This document shows positions 50,401-59,695 of a DNA stretch of 64,000 bases, piece after piece. A program made the position numbers and the translations under genes. The stretch lies in contig OY727095.1 of assembly GCA_963402885.1 (NCBI GenBank), positions 30,447,001 through 30,511,000 on the forward strand. Direction: 5' to 3'. The notes below the pieces were generated by a model. That model worked only from the letters and a program-made list of their open reading frames with translations. It was not told where the DNA came from and did not search any database. Origin of the DNA: Antedon bifida. Its lineage: Eukaryota > Echinodermata > Crinoidea > Comatulida > Antedonidae. Numbering within the stretch: the first letter of the stretch is position 1; the number at the start of each line of letters is the position of its first letter.

Positions 50401-53400
50401 GGGGACACCGAGGGATAAAACGCTAAGAAACACACCAGGGGACACCGAGGGCTAAAACGCTAAGAAACACACCAGGGGACACTGAGGGATAAAATGCTAA
50501 GAAACAGACCAGGGGACACCGAGGGATAAAATGCTCAGAAACACACCAGGGGACACCGAGGGATAAAACGCTAAGAAACACACCAGGGGACACTGAGGGA
50601 TAAAATGCTAAGAAACACACCAGGGGACACCGAGGGATAAAATGCTCAGAAACACACCAGGGGACACCGAGGGATAAAATGCTAAGAAACACGCCAGGGG
50701 ACACCGAGGGATAAAACGCTAAGAAACACACCAGGGGACACCGAGGGATAAAATGCTAAGAAACACACCAGGGGACACCGAGGGATAAAATGCTAAGAAA
50801 CACACCAGGGGACACCGAGGGATAAAATGCTAAGAAACACACCAGGGGACACCGAGGGATAAAATGCTAAGAAACACGCCAGTGGACACCGAGGGATAAA
50901 ACGCTAAGAAACACACCAGGGGACACCGAGGGATAAAATGCTAAGAAACACACCAAGGGACACCGAGGGATAAAACGCTAAGAAACACACCAGGGGACAC
51001 CGAGGGATAAAATGCTAAGAAACACACCAGGGGACACCGAGGGATAAAATGCTAAGAAACACGCCAGTGGACACCGAGGGATAAAACGCTAAGAAACACA
51101 CCAGGGGACACCGAGGGATAAAATGCTAAGAAACACACCAAGGGACACCGAGGGATAAAACGCTAAGAAACACACCAGGGGACACAGAGGGATAAAATGC
51201 TAAGAAACACACCAGGGGACACCGAGGGATAAAATGCTAAGAAACACACCAAGGGACACCGAGGGATAAAACGCTAAGAAACACACCAGGGGACACCGAG
51301 GGATAAAATGCTAAGAAACATACCAAGGGACACCGAGGGATAAAACGCTAAGAAACACACCAGGGGACACCGAGGGATAAAATGCTAAGAAACATAATCC
51401 TTTAAAGTCACGGCACTTGATAGTAAAGGTGACAGAGTGACGATACATATGACAAATATATGGAAATTATAAATTAACTAGGCCCTACTGTTTTTGTATA
51501 TGTATGAATATTTTCTCTCTTTCAGACTAATGTTTTTTTTTTAGGGTGAGGCTGTCAGGCGCGGATTTAGACGGGGACTAAACAGGCTTTTAAAAATAAA
51601 ATAATAATTAAATAAATAATAATAAAAAATATATTTTTCTGCAACCCGACAGATCATTTTTGTCATTTATGAAATATTTAGCTCCCCCAGCCCCCCCAAT
51701 CTATAATGTTGGATACGCCCCTGGCTGTATGGTGACAGTGTCTGTAGTAAAGTGATTAAAATCGCAACCAAGTTGAGAATCAAATTATGCAGAAACTCTA
51801 TTAGTATTAGACCACTTTTCTTGGTATGTTCAAATCAAATTTACAACTACTACGACCAAAAAAACAAAGACCAAACCTATAAATGTACTCATTTTAAAGC
51901 TCTGTCTACACTATCAAACTAGTTACACAAAAAAAGAACATCACATTTTTTTGTCACATAAAGTTTGATAGTGTAGACAGAGCTTAAGCAAAAGTTTTCA
52001 GGGCATGATGTAGAATAGAAATGTTAATGAAATTTACAAAAAAAAAATAAAAACAAAATAATATAAATTAAAAATCCTTTCATTTCAATATGTGTCCAGT
52101 TGCAGCACACATCAACTGCAGACATTCTAACATTAGTATAGTAAGCACAGGGGAAATCCCCACGGCTTGCCTCCGATAGATAGCATATGCGATTTCCTCT
52201 CTCTTACTAGACAAATGAGGGAACACTATATTAAAAGTTTCCGTCGTACAAAGTAGCATGGTAAGGCGGCTGTTACAGATTGGATATTGCCAGATCACTA
52301 GCAGTTTTATCTTAATGCGGTTGGTGATGACTTACTTTAACTGAATTTACCCCATCTGCTATTCATTTAGTATTAAGTATGTCTGTTGAGAAGGGAATAC
52401 TAGTAAATGAGTGATGTGAATATAAAGGAGGGAGTGGGATCAATTGCTGGGATATACTAGATACTAAAAATAAACTTATTTATAGAGTTTAATTCACTAT
52501 TTTCTTGAAATTGTTTTACACATCAATCTACTTTTTTGTTATGGATATGAAGATCTTATAAATACATAGATCACCAAGTATACCAGTCAGAGCAAAGTTA
52601 AACAGAATATTCACACCTTTAACTCCCATTTAACAAATAAAAAACATTCATTATTTGTTTTATCATGGACCTATAAATTAGACCTAATTTATAGGTCTAT
52701 GGTTTTATATTATACACCTACTCTGCTAAAGTAAACATTTATTCAATTAAATTTATTAATTCAATCTTGAATCAAATGTTGAAGGCTAGGTTATTAAAAA
52801 AGGTGGCTTTCGGATTTTGCTACAAAGTTGAGAAGTTATAAAGGGCGCTGCATGTTGACATTCACCAGAATACTGTGTCATCATCGGTGTTCACTACCTA
52901 ATCATTGAAATGGGAAAATATAATTCATGGCACACAAAACAAAATCAACAAATCAAATAGCAAGGATAAACGTAGAAATACATTATACGACTATACATTT
53001 ATAACATCTATATATAAATTTACGTAAGGGCAAAATTCGGTAAATCGCTCGTTACTTCTAGAATTTTTACTCGATGGTAAATAAAGTTTAAAAATACTAT
53101 TTTGATAGATTTAATATACGTTTACAAATGTATTGATTTGCGATGAATGGAACATTCCAATATAACAATTTGGTTTAACACAAGTACCTGTAGGTAAATT
53201 TATGGGCCCTTGGGGAATAAACCTAAAATATGTAGATAGTTACTAAAATTACATTAAATAAATATTATAAGATGATAAAACTAAGAAACCTTTGTGGCAT
53301 AGCTTTCGGCCTCTTCTCTGCATAACTGTTCAACTTCCAATTGTGCTTTAATTTCTGCAAATTCATCACAAGCTGCTTCGGAAACTGAAAGAAACAAACA

Positions 53401-56400
53401 CAAATCATTAAAATGTAAAACTTGTATAATAGATATAGGTTTTTTTCATTTTAGCAAATCTATAATAAATCATTCATTCCTACTGCAGTTAGATCCTACA
53501 ATGGTACTCTAAAAAGATAATGCTGTTCAACATGAACCTGATTTGCTATTTGTTTCTCTCTCTATTTTTTAAAACATATTTTAGATTTTTATTATGATTG
53601 TTGTGTTGTGCTTTTGTTTTGTGTACTTTTAAAATGTTTTTATGAATCTTTGTATACCACAACCAAATGAATTTCCCCAGAATTTGGGATAATAAAGTTT
53701 TATTGAATTGATTTGAATCTATATGATGTTGTTCCATATTTGTCTATTATGACAACATAATGATTAATTAATCATTATTAATGCATAACGAGAATTGACT
53801 ATAAACATATCGGTTATCAGTGTTGTCTATAATTAGCCAACTTTCGTTTGTGATGGTAGATAAAGAAGACAACAATTTAGTCAACAGAATAATCTGTCCA
53901 TGCGTATAAAACCAAGTATGCATGGTCCTCATTGGACTACTGTCGATCCAATACAATATTCTATTCTCAGAATAAAAAAAATAGTATCACATCCTCTTCC
54001 TCATGAAATTTTGGAACCACATTTTTTTTATTATGTTCTATTTTAATTTACATTATATAAATGGTTGTATACCCTAAACAAATTTCAAAATAATTATTCA
54101 ATTTACCATCAAAATTGCATGTCAATCATAAGTAATAAATGATGATCTTTTTTTTTATTTGGCCCAAAGCAATTGTTAGATTTAACATAAGGTACAAAAG
54201 GGTGTTGAAACTACAAAGAAATAAATTATTTGTCATTTGTTATAATGCCTTTAGGACAGAATTATTTTAAATCATCATTTAAACAATATTCATGTTCTAT
54301 ATCCCGTTAGACTTTAATAAACCCAAGGTACAAAAGGGTGTTGAAACTACAAAGAAATAAATTGTTATAATGCCTTTAGGACAGAATTATTTTAAATCAT
54401 CATTTTAAACAATATTCATGTTCTATATCCCGTTAGACTTTAATAAACCCAAGGTGCAAAAGGGTGTTGAAACTACAAATCAATCAATTGTTACAATGCC
54501 TTTAGGTTTGTGTGAAGGACGGAATTATTTTTATTATCTTCATTTAAACAGTATTCTCCTATAATTAATAAAACCTCTATGACTAATATTTAATCTTTAA
54601 CCTTGATATATTCAAATGTAGTTAACTTTGAACAAGGAACTTTAGTAATAGGCAGAATACATCCTGGTAGTGATATACCTAAACATAACAAGGTCAGTGA
54701 TTTTATAACTCAATGATTAAACCCAGAGAAAAGGGGGTTTCCCTAATAAGCAATGCATGAATTATTTGTTTAATTTATTGTTATTTAAAACAGACTGATT
54801 ACGTTGTTCAAAGGTTAGTTATGTGGGTACTGAACAGTACTATTTTTTAATAAATAAGTTATGGTAACTGATTTCAAATTAAGCTTTATTGTCTAAAAAT
54901 AAAATAAAATTGTTCATTTTTATTTATCATCCAAATGTGAGTAAAGATTAGTTTTATGTTCACTCTGATCTTTAAACGTTAAACAATCGGATGGGGGGAA
55001 TTTTTGGCAACACTACATCTTCAATATTTCATAAATTTTCAAGTTCACAATAATTATAACTAAACTGAAAAGTATTACCTAGAACGGGACTATAACCCAC
55101 AAACAATGACATAGATTACAATTTTTAATTACTTCCTTTTTCAATCACAGAATGAATTAACATTGTATCCTATTTATAAAAGTGAAAACTATTTGTTTCA
55201 ATTACCTAACTACTACCCATCCCCACTACACTCTGGATCTACGAAAATATGGTACAGTAGAATAAATGTGTAAATGATTAAGTAAATAAATACTGAATTT
55301 TTGGTCAAAGTGGATAACTATTATGCAACATTAAAATGGCATATTCAATAAAATATTTTTCAAGAATTATTTTTCAGGGGGACAATTTTGAAATGATAAT
55401 TTTTTACCTAAGAAAATTTGAAATTTTTTACTAAAGAAAACTTTTAATGTAGGAATGTAAAGTCAGAAAATTGCCATTATATATGACATAATAATTTGAT
55501 TACATAAGTTTTATGAAGAGATCCTGTGTTGTTGACAGCCATTCAACGCAGGAGGAAATTGATGAAAATTTCAAACGGTTTGTTATGTTTTTTTATTCTA
55601 CAGTTTGTCTACGTAACAGTATTCTTCAAGTCTCCGCACATTTACTGTTCAAATTATTTGTATTTCAATTTACCGAGTCATAAAAAGGACTCCTAGATCG
55701 TGTTCGGACTTCTTATTTTCGACCTACCACTGAAGCATAGGCCCTACATTAAGCGTCATTCAGACATACAGAGTATTTACCGCTGAACCATGCTTGTAAC
55801 GATCAGATCATGGTTGGAAATTAGGTTTAAAGGTCAATGAAGTTTGTAACCTATGACCCATGTTGTTTCTTTTTCGTAGGCTGAAATAACCTGCAAAATT
55901 GGTGAACTTTTTGCCTCTATTTTTTTTAGCCTTAAGGCAAAAGTTAATTGCTGCATGTGACTGCACAGCGGGAATAAGCGGTAATTTTCAACCCGTCCGA
56001 ACAGGTTGTTAGTTGGAATAATCGGTACAATCAGATTTGAAAGCATTCAGAACAGCTTTGTGATAAGTTAGTAAACACGAAGGTCGATCATTATGTAAAC
56101 AAAACATACACAATACAAATGTACATGCAATGGCGCTGTACAATAGACTGAAATTGCACCACAAAATGACGCACCTTATGGTTTAATAATCACCATAAAG
56201 TGTATTGTTTGACATAAGAAAAAAGCACAATAACCAAACTGAAAAACATTAAAAGCAAAATCCTGTGTTACCTATGCATACTGGCCCAATGAAATGTGTT
56301 TCTACTATTAAAAACACAATCTAGGCTGTCAAGATATCAATAAATTTCCTAGCAAACCACTACACTGTTTTTAACGGCCCAAATTCTACTGTTTTACATG

Positions 56401-58519
56401 CATATTGGTTGGAGTTGACCGACACAATCTTTTGTAAAGTATGTTATAAAATATATTCATGAATGCCTATATAGAAGAATATAACAAACGCTTGTTTGTG
56501 GTGTCTGTTAACAACAAAGGGAGTCCTTTGGAATCGTGACGTCATTGGTAAGTCTACAAAAACACCCCCCAAAGTCTGACGACAATAATTATGCAATACT
56601 CTATACATTACATAAAACATACAGTAGGAGAAGATAAAATAGAAGGGTAGAGAGAAGGCAGAAGCACACAGAATTTATTATTTAGTGATATAAAATTACA
56701 GCTTGGAAAAACTGTTTTCTCTCTATTTAAGAAAAGGCGGGAGGAGTGGGGTGTTTCAACCAAAGAAATTGACAACTATAAACTTGTTTGAAGGTTTGCA
56801 TGGCGAAATCAAATTTTGATATAAAGTTTGCAGTACACCACGTATATTAGTTCTGAAAATAACTGTTGAATGGTCTACATGTTCAAATGTAATTTTAAGC
56901 TATTCTATGCACTTTAATGTTTTTGTGTGAAAAAGTTCTTTTCAGAACTAATATACGTGGTGTACCGCAAACTTTATATCAACTATAAACTCCTATGCTA
57001 TTTAATATTAACATTAAAACATACCATTATGAATTTTTATCAGTTCCTGTTCCTTGAAAACCAGTTGATTTTTCAATAAAGTTTGAATCCTTTGACTCTC
57101 TTCATACTTCTTCTTTAACTCTTCATGTTCCTGTAAAGCTAAAATAAAAAAAAATTGTGATGTTAATTTTTTAAGATGAAAAAAATGTATAAAATATAAA
57201 TATTATTATTTATGTTAGCAATATTGGCCAATAGTTTAGAATTCTCTTGCTTAAAAGGCGATCAATGTGGATAGGAAAATTATATAAAAAAAAGATTGTC
57301 TACCAAAGATAGAAAATGATCTGTTGTTGAAAGCCACTGAGCTGACGGCTTCAGCTAACCGCGACACAGGAGCCATAATGAAGGACTAGACGACTGAACA
57401 ATGAATGAACGAGAACTGTGCTGTACACCTTTAACTTAAACTGCGTACTTGACAAACTTATTTTTCCTGTACAGAAACATTGATTGCTCGTAAACACAGT
57501 GTTTCTTACGAGAGCACATAAGGTGACTAATATATAGTTTTCAACGATGTGTTTGATGGTGAAGACCGTGCATGTTGACCGAGATAGGAAGCCCTGTGTA
57601 TTTCCTGGCTTGGCTATGTCACACTATTTCAAATAAGGCTAAATTTATGTCAAGTGGGGGAACCAGGTCTGCTTTTAAAATACTATAAATTTATATATCT
57701 TTTTGACTGTTTTGGACTAACCTTCACTATGTACTCCTATTGGTATTTTATACTTAGATATAATTTATGTAAATTATACATTGGTATACTTTGAATTGCT
57801 TTGATAAATATTGTATGCGACTTTAATGCAACTTTTTCTTATGGAATCAACACAAAAAAATAAAGTATATATTCCAAAAAGTTATAACCATTTTATAGTA
57901 ATAATTACACACATTGATTGGTACGTTTTATTTGTAATGTTTGGTTAGCAATCTTGTACTTCTAAATAAATAAGCGTAATACAGTATTTAAATTAAAAAT
58001 GTATAAATCTAAAAAAACTAGTAACTTCACTACAGCTTGGAAATCAAAATGAGAATGCTATGAGCATGTATGCGACATGGCATTCCCAAAATGCAAATCA
58101 TTTTTTTAAAATTAAAAACTATTGATTTTGTTCCTTTTAAACCTATATCTAAATCAACAATCACCTGGGCTAGGCACTACACTTGTTCATCATATAAGCC
58201 TACATTACTAAACAGTGTAAATATTGGTACTGCATAGTTATTTTGTTACTTAGCACACTAATAAATCTCTAAGCAGCACTAGATATAGCAATCACATCCT
58301 GTGTCCCGTATAATTAGACCCGGAAGTAATGGGCTATATGATCGCCTGCTCTATTTCGACGTATACAACAAAACTACACTAAGCCTATATTTCGCCTAGT
58401 GGTAAAACATTACCTTTTTTAGCGATTTCTTTCAATTGATCTAACTCTGATTTATTATTTTGGACTGCTTGAGGCCCTGTATTTCCTACAGAAGTCGTCT
58501 GAACCTCAGTAGCCGCCAT
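31591..58519 (-). CDS. SHTN1: Shootin-1 orthologue (19 coding exons)
   Basis: Clutch protein linking actin flow to adhesion in neurons. Exons: 58414-58519, 57025-57138, 53290-53384, 48900-49044, 46757-46854, 42948-43029, 42309-42403, 41253-41399, 39892-40794, 39574-39594, 38726-38764, 37084-37325, 36747-36796, 36589-36612, 35316-35404, 34646-34735, 33444-33582, 33165-33213, 31591-32404. All phases join to 1,113 residues; human is about 630. Family marks: coiled coils through residue about 680; VSTLVVNEFEEISENYEKEA then LLRKKAESFAAK (human VSMLAVEEYEE, LRKKAESFA); an acidic DDDDDD after the first module; a nine-proline run (about 680-690); LIDEMMVRIKKG and LKPVN; ELMKIMNRRR. The extra length is a 301-codon K/E/P repeat exon and a Ser-rich 271-residue C-terminal exon with an NPLY motif. 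The start ATG (A at -3, G at +4) was chosen because the longer frame upstream begins only with TTG. Confidence 0.9.
32752..33068. mobile_element. MITE family B, copy 4
   Basis: Starts TACAGTAGAAACCCC and ends GTGTCCCCTTCATAGCGGTT then TTACTGTA. It is TA-flanked and pogo-like. The end nearest the exon is 96 bp downstream of the shootin-1 donor at 33164. Confidence 0.7.
34085..34262. mobile_element. Possible retroelement 3' end with hairpin
   Basis: A perfect 12-bp inverted repeat AAGGGTCCTGCA (34163-34174 and 34196-34207, 21-nt loop) lies just before ACCATCAATTATATACTG and AACGATGACTAAATAAATGT, which resemble the 3' end of a LINE or a SINE mobilised by one. The class is uncertain. Confidence 0.4.
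34408..34574. mobile_element. MITE family A, copy 8
   Basis: A full-length near-palindromic copy with TAAAGCTCTGTCTACACTAT at one end and GTAGACATAGCTTTA at the other. It lies 71 bp downstream of the shootin-1 donor at 34645. Confidence 0.93.
36589..36612 (-). other. SHTN1: Shootin-1 24-nt microexon
   Basis: Acceptor ATACAG, then 24 nt, then donor GTATGG. Phase 1 to phase 1, encoding roughly GRKAKAQAG, between exons whose phases also fit with it skipped. It is a likely cassette microexon. Confidence 0.7.
36925..37032. mobile_element. MITE family A, copy 9 (truncated)
   Basis: Begins TAAAGCTGTCTACACTACCA and runs through GATATGACATCATCATGTCC, then loses the distal terminus. The broken side is about 51 bp downstream of the shootin-1 donor at 37083. 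Confidence 0.85.
37882..37959. mobile_element. MITE family B, copy 5 (short)
   Basis: Starts TACAGAAGAACACCTATTAA and ends AAGGGTTCCACTGTA. It is a deleted member of the pogo-like family. Confidence 0.5.
38179..38361. mobile_element. MITE family A, copy 10
   Basis: TAAAGCTCTGTCTACACTAT at the left and TGATAGTGTAGACAGGTTTT at the right. It lies in the same intron as copy 11. Confidence 0.92.
38477..38624. mobile_element. MITE family A, copy 11
   Basis: Left TAAAGCTCATGTCTACACTA, right AATAGTGTAGACAGAGCT. It lies 101 bp downstream of the shootin-1 donor at 38725. Confidence 0.9.
39025..39135. mobile_element. SINE family S, copy 1 (tail part)
   Basis: TTTTTGTCATTCTCACAGAT, then TTTCCTCCTACATCTTTATC and TAGAATTAATGTTCTGTGCC. 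The same ordered tail occurs at 43968-44120 and behind the tRNA-like head at 44206. Confidence 0.6.
39574..39594 (-). other. SHTN1: Shootin-1 21-nt microexon
   Basis: Acceptor TTTTTACAG, 21 nt encoding RNDQMIK, donor GTATTT. It is phase 0 on both sides, so inclusion or skipping keeps the frame. Confidence 0.75.
39892..40794 (-). other. SHTN1: Shootin-1 repeat exon (301 codons, K/E/P-rich)
   Basis: A phase-0 exon. Its second half is about eight diverged units of 20-22 residues alternating KPEIPERTVSAVKVEE-type and KQETPEKNVEV-type. It is highly charged and presumably disordered, and it separates the coiled-coil module from the proline run. I do not recall it in vertebrate shootin-1. The long frame on the other strand is a shadow of it. 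Confidence 0.85.
41640..41955. repeat. 78-bp tandem repeat, four units in an A-B-A-B pattern
   Basis: Units are marked by CATCCTTCGGATGGGAT at 41674, 41752, 41830 and a variant at 41908. Two subtypes alternate (ACTGCCTTTGCCTC and TGTCGTCGCCTC), implying a 156-bp dimer duplicated once. It is intronic in shootin-1. Confidence 0.85.
42545..42900. repeat. Weak relative of repeat family G with tRNA-like stretch
   Basis: AGGCAAATTGCCAAGGATAA resembles the block at 61736. Further on, ACTTGAACCCAGTATTGG followed by CATAACCACCAAGCCA resembles a reversed tRNA B box and SINE head. Degenerate. Confidence 0.4.
43968..44120. mobile_element. SINE family S, copy 2 (head truncated)
   Basis: Begins in the T-arm-like GAGTCTCGGTTGGGGCGAC, then TTTTTCTCATTCTCACAGAT, GTATATCACCGGGCGGTTTA and GAATTAATGTTCTTTGCCTG, ending in TA-rich sequence. 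Confidence 0.65.
44206..44370 (+). mobile_element. SINE family S, copy 3, with complete tRNA-like head
   Basis: 44206-44276 folds as a tRNA-like cloverleaf: GCCCCAG/TTGAGGC acceptor with one mismatch, anticodon stem TCTGC/GCAGA with loop CTATCAA, T stem CCGGG/CTTGG. It continues straight into the family tail (TTTTTTTCATTCTTACAGAT, ATATCACTGGGTGGAG). Because of the tail it is called a SINE rather than a working tRNA gene. Confidence 0.7.
44828..45043. mobile_element. MITE family C, copy 2
   Basis: GAGTGCGATCACTCACCTAA, GAGGAGTGCAATTTGTAGCA and terminal AAAAAGACAAGGCCTG. The terminal 30 bases are duplicated in tandem (45014-45043). The left terminus is worn. Confidence 0.8.
45121..45314. mobile_element. 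MITE family C, copy 3, with flanking GAGGTT
   Basis: Starts CAGGCCTTGTCTTTTAAGGC and ends TTTCAAAAGACAAGGCCTG, giving inverted ends of about 15-19 bp. GAGGTT occurs directly on both sides, a possible target duplication. Confidence 0.85.
45870..46777. repeat. 81-bp tandem array carrying shootin-1 exon-5 tail and its splice donor
   Basis: Eleven registers of an 81-bp unit, the first being the real exon-5 border. On the minus strand each unit has the last 21 exon bases (GTTATTACATTAAAACATGA plus A) followed by GTAAGTATG. GTAAGT starts at 46756 (true donor) and recurs every 81 bp down to 45946, intact in all eleven. Its boundary lies within the coding exon. Confidence 0.95.
47140..47232 (-). mobile_element. 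tRNA-like SINE remnant, minus orientation
   Basis: GTCAGGATTGAACCCTGGAC is the reverse of a B box, followed by GCATGTTAACCACTCAAA, as expected at a reversed tRNA-like head. No tail is defined. Confidence 0.4.
47500..47670. mobile_element. Probable Penelope-like element terminal fragment
   Basis: Contains CAGCCAGAAAAGTTAGCAGA, GCTTTCGGGCAACACTAGCC and CTTCATCA, wording I associate with Penelope-like element ends (GATGAAGGGCT...GCCCGAAAGC on the other strand). No reverse transcriptase is seen. Assignment is from memory. Confidence 0.45.
48750..48882. mobile_element. MITE family A, copy 12
   Basis: TAAAGCTCTGTCTACACTAT at the left and TGATAGTGTAAACACAGCTT at the right. It ends 17 bp downstream of the shootin-1 exon-4 donor at 48899. 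Confidence 0.93.
49616..51394. repeat. 37-bp minisatellite, about 48 copies
   Basis: The unit is AAAATGCTAAGAAACACACC plus AGGGGACACCGAGGGAT, more than 90% identical between copies, with recurrent variants (ATGCT/ACGCT, GGGGACACC/GGGGACGCC). It lies in shootin-1 intron 3. There are no unique spacers, so it is not CRISPR-like. Confidence 0.97.
51895..51986. mobile_element. MITE family A, copy 13 (92 bp, smallest)
   Basis: Little more than the two inverted ends: TAAAGCTCTGTCTACACTAT and GTTTGATAGTGTAGACAGAG around a short centre. It is mid-intron, about 1.3 kb from the donor. Confidence 0.9.
53570..53718 (+). mobile_element. 3' end of a LINE (CR1/L2-type tail)
   Basis: AATGAATTTCCCCAGAATTT, GGGATAATAAAGTTTTATTG and a short ATTGAATT-type repeat are the typical 3' tail of CR1/L2-group LINEs. 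Only the tail is present. It lies in shootin-1 intron 2. Confidence 0.6.
54191..54560. repeat. Three tandem units of 126-136 bp
   Basis: Units start at 54191, 54327 and 54453 with GGTACAAAAGGGTGTTGAAA (GGTGCAAAAGG in the third). The second lacks a short TTTGTCATT segment. Intronic. Confidence 0.85.
54561..56815. other. Shootin-1 intron 2, unannotated part
   Basis: 2.2 kb of AT-rich intron. No exon, tandem array or recognisable element was seen, apart from a GGGACTATAACCC motif near 55085 that also appears near 44433 and may mark an undefined repeat. Confidence 0.4.
56816..56982. mobile_element. Snapback MITE family F, 167 bp with 44-bp inverted repeats
   Basis: 56816-56859 and 56939-56982 are inverted copies with a single mismatch (TTGATATAAAGTTTGC, ACACCACGTATATTAG and TTCTGAAAA blocks) around a 79-bp loop. 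CAACTATAAACT occurs on both sides (56773 and 56980). The right end is 42 bp downstream of the shootin-1 exon-2 donor at 57024. Confidence 0.85.
57304..57376 (-). CDS. SHTN1: Candidate alternative first coding exon of shootin-1
   Basis: ATG (A at -3, G at +4) opens MAPVSRLAEAVSSVAFNNRS then FSIF, reaching a GTAGAC donor in phase 1. That is the same phase as the upstream first exon, so it joins exon 2 (57025-57138) in frame. A TAG lies in frame four codons before the ATG, so it can only be a first exon. It would replace the MAATEV start, with a promoter in about 57380-57600. Prediction only. Confidence 0.5.
58414..58519 (-). other. SHTN1: Shootin-1 upstream first coding exon
   Basis: Encodes MAATEVQTTSVGNTGPQA and ends SELDQLKEIAKK before a GTAATG donor in phase 1. 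ELDQLKEIA parallels LITSLKEQA near the human N-terminus. The frame is open further upstream but has no ATG there. Confidence 0.8.
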
Positions 58520-58650
58520 ACTTCCCACTGACTTTTCAAAGCCTGCGACTTTACTCAGCAACTTTTTCTGTGAACTTTTCCTCAATCGCCATCAATGATA
58601 GATGGCGCTATATTCATTAATTTCATTCTCTCATACAGTGATTGATAGAA

Positions 58651-58781
58651 TGCTTGGTTCCCACTTGAGACGCAAGAAAAGGTCACAAGCGATGGATTAT
58701 TCGAACGGTCGCTTGTCATTGGTCAACACGTTTGCGTTGCGTTTACGTCCTTGCGTTACGTCTTAGTGAGAACCAAGCTTT
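58651..58781. mobile_element. MITE family E, copy 1
   Basis: Left TGCTTGGTTCCCACTTGAGA; right end, read in reverse, AAGCTTGGTTCTCACTAAGA. Internal CGCTTGTCATTGGTCAA is shared with 62607-62796. It lies about 130 bp upstream of the shootin-1 start codon, so probably in or next to the promoter. Confidence 0.7.
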
Positions 58782-59695
58782 AGTGATTGTAATTTATCAG
58801 TTTCGTGATCAGTTCTTCGTTTTCTCTCTTCTTTGATGAGTGCACAGTGTATAGCAAAAGTTTATTTGGCCTATAATGAACCCAAATTGTTTTTGTTTAT
58901 AAATCTGGTAGTTTCTCCTCGTCTCTTAACCCAGTGTTTAAATGTAAACTAGTCATTTTCTGAAATTCATCGTTGTTTTGGAAACTGTATCAAATGTAGA
59001 TAGAAAGAAAGAATTAAGACGACAGTTTTTTTTTATAAAAACATTTATTTCATAACGATTGAAAAAATGAAAATATTAGTTTGCTGAGATAGAGGTGTAC
59101 ATTATACGGAGATCATGGTTTCCCAAAATAACACTGTTTTATTGTGACGACATGATCTGCAGTATTTGGTTTCGTCGACTGACTACTTCACTGTGTATCT
59201 ACGTCACATTTTTTTATTTCCGTATTTTCGTTGGACGAATTTTAAAGTTTCCCTATTCTATTCTAAATATCTCATGAAGGAATAGTATTTTCCGAATTTA
59301 ATACCACCTCTCTGGCCGTTTACCGTATTATCTATCATTGGTTAACCTATTAACCGAAAGTACTGGTACAGTACATGTATTTTAAAAAATGTTGATACAT
59401 CCAGCAGCGATATTACTAACTAAACTAATCTTTTCCAAGCCCAACTTGTTGTTAGTTCAAACACAGACCGGAGTACGCCACCAAGTGTGTCACAATATAA
59501 AAAAACTTTCTTTAAACAATCATAGCGAATGCATTTATTATTTTTTTAATCCGCTCCGTTTCAAAGAAATATTCTCTTACATCTTAAAAAACATGAACAA
59601 ATTATTATTATAAAACAATTATTGATCTATAACAACCTGAAAAAAAACAAACAAAAAAAACACGTTTGTATCACAGCCTAAAATGAAAGAATTAC
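58782..59695. other. Intergenic, no gene seen
   Basis: Sequence between the shootin-1 promoter region and the 1.4 kb TIR element. Short open frames are present but have no codon structure or similarity that I recognise. Confidence 0.45.

Noticed and set aside
49905-50731. Minus-strand open frames reading CFLAFYPSASPGVFLS-type repeats
   Set aside because: The 37-bp unit has no stop on that strand, so all three frames stay open. There is no splice or start support inside the shootin-1 intron.
49616-51394. CRISPR-like regular repeat
   Set aside because: Repeats are directly adjacent with no unique spacers, and the setting is a eukaryotic intron.
52080-52298. 72-codon minus-strand frame
   Set aside because: No recognisable similarity, no fitting splice phases, and it lies within a shootin-1 intron.
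58520-58585. Longer N-terminus for shootin-1
   Set aside because: The frame is open but begins only with TTG; the first ATG is at 58519 with strong context.
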